This document shows, in pieces, positions 1 through 7,578 of a stretch of 15,043 nucleotides of DNA. Source of the DNA: UBA1081 sp964454355 (GTDB lineage: Bacteria > Bacillota > Clostridia > Oscillospirales > Acutalibacteraceae). Every line of letters begins with the position of its first letter. The first letter of the stretch is position 1. The stretch spans positions 1 to 15,043 of the forward strand of contig CAYVTA010000052.1 of the NCBI GenBank assembly GCA_964454355.1, given 5' to 3'. Made by a program: the position numbers and the translations under genes. The notes under the pieces are model-generated. The model did no database searches and was not told where the DNA came from. It saw only the letters and a list, made by a program, of their open reading frames with translations.

Positions 1-2118
1 GTAAGTGAGTATACACTTCTTGATGCATTCGGTCTTGATGATGAAGCTCTCAGCGGTGAGCTTATAAGCGGTCTCGGTTTGACAATGGGCGATATAGTTT
101 ACCATGTATGTCTTAACCCTGACGATATCATTGCTGCATTGTTTGAACTTCTTATTGGCGGCGAGGAAGGCTCACTCTACTCAACCGAAATCATTGACAA
201 CGTTATTACAGTTGTTTCAGGTAAGGACTACTCTTACGCTCCTACTACAATGAATACTTATGCTGACGAAATTCTTGAAGCAGCAGAAGAGTATGAGGAC
301 TATAAGTACGGTACAGCTGTTCTCTACAATGAGTATTGGTCAGAAGAAGACGGCGAATATGTTGTTGATAACCTTGACGATATTGTTGAGAATGTTCTTG
401 CAATGCTGAAAATGGATGACATGGAGTCACTTTCAGGTCTTCTTGAAGGTATGCTTAATGATATGGTATTCAACAATGAAATGGTTACATCTATCGTAAG
501 CATGGTTTACTCACTTCTCGGCAGTATGGATTTTGACATCGGAACAATCCTCAAAGAGCTTCTCGGTGTTGATTACTCAAAGCAGGCTCTCCTTGATTCA
601 ATTGCATATATGTTCAAGGATGTTAATTATACGCAGATTGATATGTATAAGAACATTTATCAAGAGCTTAATAATAAAAATACCGCTTATTCTGAATCAA
701 CATTCTATTCTGATTGCTCTGTAGATGCTGAGACAGGCGAGACTATCGTAGGTCCGTCTTATGACTGGGGCTTTGAAAATGATGAAGTTACTGCAAAGTA
801 CTCTAATTCTGAAATTTTCTTGAGAGCACTTTCAGCAGCATTCGGTCCCTTCTCAATCCTTGTTGAGTATATCTTCATGGGTGAAGATATCAATCTGCTT
901 AATATCGTTCATATTCCAATGTACGAAATTTACCAGTATGCATGGATTCCCCTTATGGAAGCTCTCGGTGCAACCAGTGGTCTTGCTTCCTTCAGAGATT
1001 ATTACACAGCTGTATTTGCAAATCCGGATGATGCAAACAGTGACGGTGTTGAAGGTGGTACTTGTGCATTCTACTATTTGCTCAAGCCTATCGTTGAATT
1101 AGCAGATGAGCTTGTTGCATCACCCATCGAAACACTTCTTAACCTTATTCCCAATCTTATATTTGTGCTTTCGATTGGCGGTCTTAACAGTATAGTTAAC
1201 AATATTGCACACTTTGCGTATGTTCTTCTTGATATCCTTGAGCCTATTGTTGATGTTTATCCTGTTGTAAACAGTCTGCTCAGTAACCTTAATCTCGGCG
1301 GTATCACATTAAATCTCTCACTTCCTCTTGATATCGACTTGAACCAGATTGTTAATGAGCTTCTTGGCGGTATTCTTGGTTCTGCATTAAGCTTCGATGT
1401 GACTAATAAGAATGTCGTTTTGGGTACTCAGACGGTTGAAAAGGAAGTTGATGTTCCTGTTTATGATGCAGCCGGCAATCAGCTTTATGACGCTATAACA
1501 GGTCTGCCTCTTACAACAAAGGAAACACAGACTGTAACAGAAGATGTGTATGCAGTTGGCACACTGAATATTACGCTTCCATATATCGACCTTACAACTC
1601 TTTGTTCAGGTACGATTACACCAAAAACTTCAGCTGCAGGTTATCGTTATATCTATCTTAACTCTTCCGGCGGTGCCGACTTTATAACTCTTGTATTGAG
1701 GCTTGTTACCGACACGCTGTTCTATCAGGAAAACTGGGAGAATATCGCAAACTTCCTGATAGGCTTCTGTGATCTTAATGATGAGGATGCCAATGATGCA
1801 CTCCTTATGGAAATCTTCATGTATATCCATTCAAAAGCTGAAGATGCTCAGATGAATGATATTCTTATGTCACTCATTCTTACTATCTATAAGGTTCTTG
1901 TTCCTCTTGCCGGCGAACTCGGTGCAAGATTTAGTAAGGTTGATTTCAGCATAACGGATATGTTTGATGATATGGGTAATATCAGTAAATACATAAGTGC
2001 ACTTATGAATGCCGGTGAACAGAAGAGCGAAACTCTTTCCGGTTTTTCTAAGATTATTCAGATGATTAAGGATTTCTTTGCAAAGATTCAGGAGTTCTTC
2101 GCCGCATTGTTTAGCTAA
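1..2118 (+). CDS. Large acidic, probably secreted/surface protein of unknown family (5' partial)
   Basis: The frame is open from base 1, so the Met at 79 is internal and the true start lies upstream; 705 residues are visible before the TAA. I do not recognise the family. The protein is rich in Asp, Glu, Asn, Leu and Ile, poor in Lys and Arg, and nearly free of Cys, which fits an exported protein. It reads as mostly helical, with short Leu/Ile-rich stretches such as ILKELLG. A strongly hydrophobic region spans about residues 379-414. A more beta-like segment (about 469-540) contains several Thr/Val-rich strands. The last 20 or so residues form an amphipathic, Phe-rich helix (IKDFFAKIQEFFAALF). 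No LPxTG motif, SLH domain or dockerin is visible in the part present. It is closed by a strong terminator, so the downstream peptidase gene is a separate unit. The surface role is inference from composition and neighbours. Confidence 0.75.
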   Translation, partial: VSEYTLLDAFGLDDEALSGELISGLGLTMGDIVYHVCLNPDDIIAALFELLIGGEEGSLYSTEIIDNVITVVSGKDYSYAPTTMNTYADEILEAAEEYEDYKYGTAVLYNEYWSEEDGEYVVDNLDDIVENVLAMLKMDDMESLSGLLEGMLNDMVFNNEMVTSIVSMVYSLLGSMDFDIGTILKELLGVDYSKQALLDSIAYMFKDVNYTQIDMYKNIYQELNNKNTAYSESTFYSDCSVDAETGETIVGPSYDWGFENDEVTAKYSNSEIFLRALSAAFGPFSILVEYIFMGEDINLLNIVHIPMYEIYQYAWIPLMEALGATSGLASFRDYYTAVFANPDDANSDGVEGGTCAFYYLLKPIVELADELVASPIETLLNLIPNLIFVLSIGGLNSIVNNIAHFAYVLLDILEPIVDVYPVVNSLLSNLNLGGITLNLSLPLDIDLNQIVNELLGGILGSALSFDVTNKNVVLGTQTVEKEVDVPVYDAAGNQLYDAITGLPLTTKETQTVTEDVYAVGTLNITLPYIDLTTLCSGTITPKTSAAGYRYIYLNSSGGADFITLVLRLVTDTLFYQENWENIANFLIGFCDLNDEDANDALLMEIFMYIHSKAEDAQMNDILMSLILTIYKVLVPLAGELGARFSKVDFSITDMFDDMGNISKYISALMNAGEQKSETLSGFSKIIQMIKDFFAKIQEFFAALFS

Positions 2119-2130
2119 AATCTAATAATT

Positions 2131-2167
2131 ACAGGTGTCACCTTGGGGTGGCACCTGTTTTTATTTT
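2131..2167 (+). terminator. Intrinsic terminator of the large surface-protein gene
   Basis: A 12-base arm (2131-2142) pairs with 2147-2158 across a TTGG loop, with one G-T wobble. It is followed by a T-rich tract (TTTTTATTTT). It lies 12 bases after the stop codon, which is ideal for rho-independent termination. Confidence 0.9.
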
Positions 2168-2182
2168 ACAGCTAATTTTCTA

Positions 2183-2211
2183 TTGACATATTCAGCTGAA
2201 TCCATTAAAAT
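2183..2211 (+). promoter_or_regulatory. Sigma-A promoter of the dockerin peptidase gene
   Basis: The -35 box TTGACA (2183-2188) and the -10 box TAAAAT (2206-2211) are separated by 17 bases. This is near-consensus for the vegetative sigma factor. It sits about 50 bases before the chosen ATG and just after the upstream terminator. Confidence 0.75.
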
Positions 2212-2268
2212 ATAATAAGAAATTTGTATTTGTTTGTTAAATTATGTCGTTTTCTCAAAGGATTTGTT

Positions 2269-4746
2269 ATGTCTAAATATTTAAGGATTATTTCATATGG
2301 TCTTGCACTTATTTTGTGCATGACGTCGTTTTTCTCAATAGCCGATTTTCGTATATATGCGGCTGTTGCTGATGATTTGTTGCTTGAAAGTATTTTTCTT
2401 AAACAACAGGAAGCTAATACTTGCACTCTTGCTTCATCTGCAATCATGATGCGCAGAACTGCTATCTGTGCAGGCTATGCTGAATGGGAGGATATTACCG
2501 AGGACGCAATTAAAGATGCTGCTTGGGTTGATGGTGTAGGTTTACGCTGGTCTTTCACTTCTTTTGGGATGACGATAGGTCACTCTTATTTTTCAACTAC
2601 CGATAAAAAACAGGAGCTTTTAGATCTTCTTGAACTGTATCCGCAAGGTTTGGTTGTATATAATGGTGGAACAGCTCAGCAGTATCATGCAGTATTTCTC
2701 TGTGACTATGATGAAGATACTGATACATTTTATGCGGCCGATCCTTCATCAACTGCTGAATTGGGAAGATTAGCTTTTACTGATACGACAATTTTAGGTG
2801 ACACTCAAGATGAACAGATTAACAATTTGACAGCGTATTGGTTTGTCGATTATCCTGCAGTTACGCTTGCAGATGGCGTTTATTCTGCTGATGAATTAAC
2901 TGTTGGTGATTCTTACAATCCTAATAGTGATATCGAAACATATAATGACACAAAAACAGAAATTAACAGCTATTATGTCGTAACCGATACATCTGTCACC
3001 GGTACAGCATTAAGGTATTATCCCAGCGGCAGTGCGGCGGCAGCATCCTATGTTAAGAAAGATACCATACTTTTTATTGAGTATGAAGGCAGTAACAACT
3101 TCGGAGCACAGTGGTATAAGACAAATGACGGTTATTATGTTTTTAGTTCGAACCTGATTGCGTTGAATGAATACTCAACTGATATTATAAAATTTTCTCT
3201 TACTGCAGTAGATTCGTCAGGTACATATACAGTCAAGACAGATTCTGAAAATGGAGCTGCACTTCGCATTGAGCCTGTTGAAGGAAATAACATTACTGCA
3301 TACGTTGAAGACGGTACACAGCTCTACATTACTGAGACAGGCTATAATTCAGTGGGAAGCTGTTGGCTGAAAACCGAGAATGGATACTATTTAAAAGCAA
3401 CAGAAGCGGAGTTTTTTTCTGATTCAAAGCCGAGTGACTATAACTTTGACACGGAAATTACGACCGTTTCAGGTTTATATTCGACTAAGCCAATAGAGGA
3501 TGTATACTATTTCGGTGATTATTCACTTTATAGTGTTACAGCTTCTGCTCTCAATGTTCGTAAAACTGCCATTGACGGTGAGATTCTCGGTCTTCTCAAA
3601 AAAGGTGATACTGTGGAAATATTAGAGATTGTGGATGGTTGGGGAAAGATAGATTATAGCGGCAGTGAAGCCTGGTTGTCGATGGATTATCTTGAATTTG
3701 TTGCCGACAGTGAGACAACCTCCGGACTTGATGGGGTTTATGTAAGCACAAAAAAAGCTCTGAAAGGCAGTTCTGTGACTTGCTCAGTTCAGAGTGATAA
3801 GGAATATACATACAAATATTTTGTATATGATTATAGCGGAACAGCAATTTATTCCTCCGACAGCTATGTTCAGGATACTGAATTTGAATATACGCCTGAA
3901 AGCAGCGGCAGATATTATTTCTGTGTCTTTATGTGTGATTCAGACAACAACATTACGGTTGTTTACAGTGCCGATTTTGTTATTTACACGCAATTACAGA
4001 TTGATTCAGTTAAGTTAACTTCGGGCTCTGATAAATTTTATGTAAACAGTACCATTGAATGGACTGTGGTTGTGTCTGCTGTAGCTACAGATACAGTATA
4101 TGTATATAAGCTATACAGAAACGGAGAATTATTGGAGCAAATTGAATCTGATGTCGCAAAGTATTCGTATACACCTTTGCAATCGGGAACATATTCTCTT
4201 GTTGTATGTCTTAAGGATAATTATTCATCTTCAGATGCTGTTACAGCAGAGGATGTTTATGTCGCAGATGAATTGGTTGTTTCATCTATTGAAACAACAT
4301 CAAATGTAATCAAGCCCGGAGAAAGTGTAACATTTACAGTTTCAGCTACCGGTGGTTCAGGCAGTTATTTCTATGCATTTAATATATATTTCAAAAACGG
4401 TGATATTTTTGAAAAGTATTCATACACAACTATGAACACCAAGGCAGTTGTTTTTGATGAGTACGGTGTTTATTCTGTTTATTGTTATGTTTTGGATTCA
4501 GATAACAATGTTGCTTATTCAATAAAAAAGATTGTTGTCAGTGAGTACGATTACGGTGATGTTGATGGTGATGGTTCGATATCATCAAAAGATGCTCGTC
4601 TTGTACTCAGACATTCTGCTTCTTTGGAAGCATTGCCCGAAAAAGGTGAAATCGCAGCCGATGTGACAGCAGATGAGAAAGTTACGTCAGCTGATGCAAG
4701 ATTGATTCTCAGATATGCTGCAAAGCTTGAAAAAAGCTTTTTTTGA
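2269..4746 (+). CDS. Secreted papain/C39-like cysteine peptidase with SH3b, Ig-like and dockerin modules
   Basis: The ATG at 2269 has an AAAGGA ribosome site 6 bases upstream; an in-frame TTG at 2224 lacks one. The 825-residue product starts with a signal peptide (hydrophobic 7-25, likely cleaved near Ala31-Ala34). Residues about 37-215 look like a C39-like papain-fold domain: Gln46/47 before Cys52 (QQEANTCTLAS), His140 (QYHAVFLCDYD) and Asp158 (AADPSS) would form the oxyanion hole and triad. Three SH3b-like segments follow (about 235-297, 319-380, 422-477), the third clearest (LNVRK, GWGKI, AWLSMDYL). Three Ig/PKD-like segments follow (about 486-575, 577-667, 668-760). A type I dockerin closes the protein (762-825): its first calcium loop is canonical (DVDGDGSISSKD), the second degenerate (DVTADEKVTSAD). 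Peptidase and SH3b calls are by motif. A role against peptides or cell wall, docked to a cohesin scaffold, is inference. Confidence 0.85.
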   Translation: MSKYLRIISYGLALILCMTSFFSIADFRIYAAVADDLLLESIFLKQQEANTCTLASSAIMMRRTAICAGYAEWEDITEDAIKDAAWVDGVGLRWSFTSFGMTIGHSYFSTTDKKQELLDLLELYPQGLVVYNGGTAQQYHAVFLCDYDEDTDTFYAADPSSTAELGRLAFTDTTILGDTQDEQINNLTAYWFVDYPAVTLADGVYSADELTVGDSYNPNSDIETYNDTKTEINSYYVVTDTSVTGTALRYYPSGSAAAASYVKKDTILFIEYEGSNNFGAQWYKTNDGYYVFSSNLIALNEYSTDIIKFSLTAVDSSGTYTVKTDSENGAALRIEPVEGNNITAYVEDGTQLYITETGYNSVGSCWLKTENGYYLKATEAEFFSDSKPSDYNFDTEITTVSGLYSTKPIEDVYYFGDYSLYSVTASALNVRKTAIDGEILGLLKKGDTVEILEIVDGWGKIDYSGSEAWLSMDYLEFVADSETTSGLDGVYVSTKKALKGSSVTCSVQSDKEYTYKYFVYDYSGTAIYSSDSYVQDTEFEYTPESSGRYYFCVFMCDSDNNITVVYSADFVIYTQLQIDSVKLTSGSDKFYVNSTIEWTVVVSAVATDTVYVYKLYRNGELLEQIESDVAKYSYTPLQSGTYSLVVCLKDNYSSSDAVTAEDVYVADELVVSSIETTSNVIKPGESVTFTVSATGGSGSYFYAFNIYFKNGDIFEKYSYTTMNTKAVVFDEYGVYSVYCYVLDSDNNVAYSIKKIVVSEYDYGDVDGDGSISSKDARLVLRHSASLEALPEKGEIAADVTADEKVTSADARLILRYAAKLEKSFF
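4722..4744 (+). terminator. Possible terminator overlapping the dockerin gene's 3' end
   Basis: AAAGCTT (4722-4728) pairs with AAGCTTT (4734-4740) across a 5-base loop and runs into seven T (4738-4744). The hairpin lies within the last codons and the T-run reaches the TGA. The stem is short and AT-rich, so its strength is uncertain. Confidence 0.35.
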
Positions 4747-4779
4747 GCCGAAAATTTTAATATTGATTTAATAAAGTAT

Positions 4780-4788
4780 TGCTATAAT
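4780..4788 (+). promoter_or_regulatory. Extended -10 promoter of the CBS-domain gene
   Basis: TGC immediately precedes a perfect TATAAT (4783-4788), an extended -10 element. No good -35 box lies 17 bases upstream. The predicted transcript start (about 4795) falls at the ribosome site GGGAGA (4795-4800), which would give an unusually short leader, so the assignment is tentative. Confidence 0.45.
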
Positions 4789-4810
4789 CTCAACGGGAGA
4801 TGAAAATTTA

Positions 4811-5230
4811 ATGAATATAGCTTTCTTTCTAAAGCCGAAGATATCCGTTGCGTTTTTGTATTCGGATTTTACAGTCAGACAAGCACTTGAGAAAATGCGA
4901 TACTATGGCTATACCGCCATTCCCGTTATCAGTAGAGACGGTAAATATTGCGGAACTGTAAGTGAAGGTGATTTTCTCTGGTTTTTGCTTTCAAAGTTTA
5001 ATGACGGTGAAAATGTGGACCTTAGATATATCGAAGATGTGGGGTTGAAATCCATTATTCGCAGCAGCACATATAAACCTGTTAAAATCACTGCAAATAT
5101 GAATGAATTGCTAAATGTTGCAATGAATCAGAATTTTGTTCCTGTTGTTGATGATCTCGGCTCGTTCATCGGCATTGTTACAAGAAAGGATATAATAAAA
5201 TACCTGACAGAAGACATGGCTGAACTATAA
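4811..5230 (+). CDS. Stand-alone two-CBS-domain protein
   Basis: The 139-residue protein is almost entirely a CBS pair. The first motif spans about residues 12-62, with TVRQALEKMRYYGYTAIPV and the closing GTVSEGDFLWFL. The second spans about 85-135, with ITANMNELLNVAMNQNFVPV and the closing GIVTRKDIIKYL. Such pairs (Bateman modules) bind adenosine nucleotides or related ligands and usually regulate a partner; with no catalytic domain here the partner and ligand are unknown. The GGGAGA ribosome site lies 10 bases before the ATG. There is no signal peptide, so it is cytosolic. It seems to be a single-gene unit: a possible terminator precedes it and a bidirectional terminator follows about 100 bases downstream. 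No genomic neighbour suggests its target. Confidence 0.88.
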   Translation: MNIAFFLKPKISVAFLYSDFTVRQALEKMRYYGYTAIPVISRDGKYCGTVSEGDFLWFLLSKFNDGENVDLRYIEDVGLKSIIRSSTYKPVKITANMNELLNVAMNQNFVPVVDDLGSFIGIVTRKDIIKYLTEDMAEL

Positions 5231-5326
5231 CATATTTCAGCTTTTGAAATGTGATTTTTTTGTGTGTGATTGATTGCTGTGTAAAAATCACTCGCACAAT
5301 GAATTGTGAAAATTTTTCCATAAAAT

Positions 5327-5354
5327 AAGAGCCGGGTAAATGAAACCGGCTCTT
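5327..5354. terminator. Bidirectional terminator between the converging CBS and cysteine synthase genes
   Basis: AAGAGCCGG (5327-5335) pairs with CCGGCTCTT (5346-5354) across a 10-base loop. T-rich sequence follows on the plus strand (TTATCTTTTAT) and, on the minus strand, ATTTTAT. It can end both converging transcripts. Confidence 0.8.
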
Positions 5355-5367
5355 TATCTTTTATATG

Positions 5368-6294
5368 TTAATCAAAAAGGGGAGTGGAAAAGTATCTTTC
5401 CGCCGTATCCGGCAGTACTGTTACAACAGTTTTTCCCTTGCCCAACTGCTTTGCAAGTTTGATTGCTGCAGCAACATTTGTTCCGCTTGAAATTCCGCAC
5501 ATGAGACCTTCTTTTTTTGCAAGTGCTTTTGCAGTTTCAATTGCTTCGTCATCGGAAATGATGCATACAGAATTGTAAATGTCAGTGTTAAGAATGGCAG
5601 GAATAAGACCGTCACCGATTCCCATTTGAAGATGAGTACCGATGTTTCCGCCTGCAAGAATTGCCGCATTTTCGGGTTCAACCGCCCATATCTCAATTTC
5701 GGGATATTGTGCCTTGAGAACTTCACCGATTCCTGTTATTGTGCCTCCTGTACCGATGCCTGAACAGAAACCGTGAATGGGACCTGCTGCCTGTTCAAGA
5801 ATTTCAAGAGCCGTATGATGCTTGTGAACCAAAGGATTGGCTTCATTTTCAAACTGTTGGGGAATAAAAACCCTGCTGTCGAGCATTGCAAGCTCTTTTG
5901 CGGTTTCGACGCATTTTTCAATGCATTCTCCGATGTTTCCGTCATCGTGAACAAGAATGACCTCAGCCCCGTAGTGTTCAACCAACTTTCTGCGTTCAAT
6001 ACTTACAGAATCGGGCATAATAATCTTTGTTTTGTAGCCTTTTACAGCACCTACCAAAGCAAGACCGATGCCTTGATTTCCACTGGTTGGCTCAACGATT
6101 ATCGTATCTTTATTGATTTTTCCTTCTTTTTCAGCAACCTTTATCATATTAAATGCCGTTCTTGTTTTTATGGATCCCCCAACATTCAGACCTTCATATT
6201 TTACAAGAATCTCAGCTGAATCATCATCAACCATTTTTGAAAGCCTTATGAGCGGTGTGCTGCCCATAGCTTCCAGAATATTATTGTATATCAT
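5368..6294 (-). CDS. cysK: Cysteine synthase family enzyme (PLP-dependent O-acetylserine sulfhydrylase-like)
   Basis: This 308-residue protein, of normal length for CysK, belongs to the fold-type II PLP enzymes that normally form cysteine from O-acetylserine and sulfide in the cytosol. The ATG at 6294 follows a GAGGTG ribosome site; a TTG 12 bases upstream overlaps that site and is unlikely. Visible family marks are the PLP lysine Lys43 in GGSIKTR, the substrate loop TSGNQG (70-75), the PLP phosphate loop GIGTGGTITG (179-188) and the C-terminal PDTAERYFST. Two key positions deviate from typical CysK as I know it: the lysine is followed by Thr-Arg rather than Asp-Arg, and the loop reads NQG rather than NTG. 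The substrate could therefore differ (for example another beta-substituted alanine). It is transcribed alone from a perfect-consensus promoter. No serine acetyltransferase gene (cysE) lies nearby. Confidence 0.9.
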   Translation of the reverse strand: MIYNNILEAMGSTPLIRLSKMVDDDSAEILVKYEGLNVGGSIKTRTAFNMIKVAEKEGKINKDTIIVEPTSGNQGIGLALVGAVKGYKTKIIMPDSVSIERRKLVEHYGAEVILVHDDGNIGECIEKCVETAKELAMLDSRVFIPQQFENEANPLVHKHHTALEILEQAAGPIHGFCSGIGTGGTITGIGEVLKAQYPEIEIWAVEPENAAILAGGNIGTHLQMGIGDGLIPAILNTDIYNSVCIISDDEAIETAKALAKKEGLMCGISSGTNVAAAIKLAKQLGKGKTVVTVLPDTAERYFSTPLFD

Positions 6295-6330
6295 AAAACA
6301 CCTCAATAGTAATTATTACGAATATTTTGA

Positions 6331-6359
6331 ATTATAGTCTTTTTTTTCTGTTTTGTCAA
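6331..6359 (-). promoter_or_regulatory. Perfect-consensus sigma-A promoter of the cysteine synthase gene
   Basis: On the minus strand TTGACA (6359-6354) and TATAAT (6336-6331) are exactly consensus with a 17-base A-rich spacer. The predicted start near 6324 leaves a 30-base leader carrying GAGGTG. No T-box or S-box leader fits in that space, so leader-based cysteine regulation is unlikely. Confidence 0.92.
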
Positions 6360-6398
6360 TTGCATTGTATGTAAAAATAAAAGAAAGAGTGAATAAAA

Positions 6399-6824
6399 AT
6401 GAACAATTTTTTTATGAAATTAAGATCTTTTATGGCGGGGAGAAACGGTATTGATAAGCTGACATACGGTCTTCTGATTGTTTACTGTATATTTTCTGCC
6501 GTAAAGCTGATTTTCAGAGGCTACGGTTATGTGTATCTGATTTTGAGTATTTTACAGTATATATTTCTTGCCTACATCATTTTTCGCATTATGTCAAGGA
6601 ACCTACAGAAAAGATACAAAGAAAATGATGCATTTGAGCGTTTTTTAAAAGCATGGAAGCCTTATTTTGAACACCTTAAGCTTCGTTTTACTTTTATAAA
6701 AACACACAGATTCAGAACTTGTAAATATTGCGGTGAGTTTTTAAGACTCCGTAAGGACCGAGGTGCAAGAAAAATCAAATGCCCCCGATGTCAAAATGAT
6801 CTTAAATTTCACATTATTTTTTAA
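6399..6824 (+). CDS. Small membrane protein with C-terminal zinc ribbon, function unknown
   Basis: The 141-residue protein has two predicted membrane helices (about 22-39 and 44-64). A basic, helical stretch follows, then a four-cysteine zinc ribbon: CKYC at 108-111 and CPRC at 128-131, separated by 16 mostly basic residues. The basic loops predict that both ends are cytoplasmic. I do not recognise a named family; the ribbon resembles rubredoxin-like or DNA/RNA-binding knuckles but fixes no function. A weak purine-rich ribosome site (AAGAAAGAG) precedes the ATG. I found no convincing promoter for it in the 100-base region shared with the divergent cysteine synthase gene. Its stop overlaps the end of the converging pseudouridine synthase gene by 11 bp, with no visible terminator between them. 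Confidence 0.8.
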   Translation: MNNFFMKLRSFMAGRNGIDKLTYGLLIVYCIFSAVKLIFRGYGYVYLILSILQYIFLAYIIFRIMSRNLQKRYKENDAFERFLKAWKPYFEHLKLRFTFIKTHRFRTCKYCGEFLRLRKDRGARKIKCPRCQNDLKFHIIF

Positions 6825-7455
6825 ATAAATTCCATGGATATTTTTCATAATGCGGTTCGCATATTATATCAATATTTTCCCGGGAAATAGGATGAACAAA
6901 GCTGAGCCTTCGTGACCAAAGGGCAGTTTCACATTTATTGTCGTGGCTGCCGTATTTGCCGTCTCCTGTTACGGGTGTTTTTCTTGATGCAAATTGCACT
7001 CTTATCTGATGAGTTCGGCCGGTAATTAATTGTACGAGAACTAATGAATGATTATCTGCTTTTTTAAGTACTGAATATGTAAGCTTCGCTTCTTTTACAC
7101 CTTTTCTCATTCGTTTAACTGTGTAAGTCTTATTTTTCTGTTTGTCTCGAAACAATAGGTCAGTAAGCTCTGCACTATCTTCAGACGGAGTTCCGTCGAG
7201 AACGGTAATATATTCTTTATTGATTCGATTCTCACTGATAAGTGTAGAAAAAGCTGATGCTGCCTGTTTTGTTTTTGCATATATTATTGCTCCTCCAACA
7301 GGTTTGTCAAGCCTGTGAAGGACAAATATTTCACAATTTAACTGCTCTCTGAGTATTTTTGGGAGACTTGCATCTGATGGTGAGTCTTCCGACAGCATTC
7401 CCGGCTTTTTTTCACAAATGCAGATATGTTTGTCTTCAAATAAAATATTAATCAT
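6814..7455 (-). CDS. RluA-family RNA pseudouridine synthase, short form
   Basis: This enzyme would isomerise uridine to pseudouridine in rRNA or tRNA in the cytosol. The 213-residue product starts at the ATG at 7455 behind an AAGGTGA ribosome site; a longer reading to 7512 lacks such a site and would overlap the promoter. The catalytic motif HRLDKPVGG gives Asp50. The late family motif TGRTHQIRVQFA is intact, followed by GDGKYG and the closing FVHPIS. No N-terminal S4 RNA-binding domain is present, so it is shorter than RluC/RluD and closer in layout to RluA and related small synthases. The target site cannot be told from sequence. It is transcribed from its own promoter, divergent from the repeat-dockerin gene, and its 3' end overlaps the converging membrane-protein gene by 11 bp. 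Confidence 0.9.
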   Translation of the reverse strand: MINILFEDKHICICEKKPGMLSEDSPSDASLPKILREQLNCEIFVLHRLDKPVGGAIIYAKTKQAASAFSTLISENRINKEYITVLDGTPSEDSAELTDLLFRDKQKNKTYTVKRMRKGVKEAKLTYSVLKKADNHSLVLVQLITGRTHQIRVQFASRKTPVTGDGKYGSHDNKCETALWSRRLSFVHPISRENIDIICEPHYEKYPWNLFKK

Positions 7456-7472
7456 AAATTTCACCTTAAAGT

Positions 7473-7501
7473 ATAATAACACAAAATTTCTCTCTGTACA
7501 A
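7473..7501 (-). promoter_or_regulatory. Sigma-A promoter of the pseudouridine synthase gene
   Basis: On the minus strand TTGTAC (7501-7496) and TATTAT (7478-7473) are 17 bases apart, and a TGT before the -10 box gives an extended -10. The leader is very short but includes the AAGGTGA ribosome site. Confidence 0.65.
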
Positions 7502-7522
7502 TAGTCTGACATTTAATTGGTG

Positions 7523-7551
7523 TTGACTTAATGCCTCAATCGTGGTAAAAT
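7523..7551 (+). promoter_or_regulatory. Sigma-A promoter of the repeat-dockerin / RNA methyltransferase unit
   Basis: TTGACT (7523-7528) and TAAAAT (7546-7551) are 17 bases apart, and TGG just before the -10 box makes it extended. It lies back to back with the divergent pseudouridine synthase promoter, about 20 bases away. No later promoter is obvious before trmN6. Confidence 0.75.
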
Positions 7552-7578
7552 TAAATAGATTATGAGAGGATGATAATA

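Noticed and set aside
2224..2268. TTG start extending the dockerin peptidase by 15 residues
   Set aside because: No ribosome site lies before 2224, while the ATG at 2269 has AAAGGA and begins a normal signal peptide.
5231..5326. Intergenic stretch after the CBS gene as a small RNA or riboswitch
   Set aside because: Only AT-rich sequence without a stable structure apart from the terminator that follows.
5773..6219. 148-residue plus-strand open frame opposite the cysteine synthase gene
   Set aside because: Antisense shadow of a well-supported gene. Its composition is that of reverse-complemented coding sequence.
7456..7512. 19-residue N-terminal extension of the pseudouridine synthase
   Set aside because: It would overlap the gene's own promoter and has no ribosome site. 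The ATG at 7455 has AAGGTGA and fits the family start.
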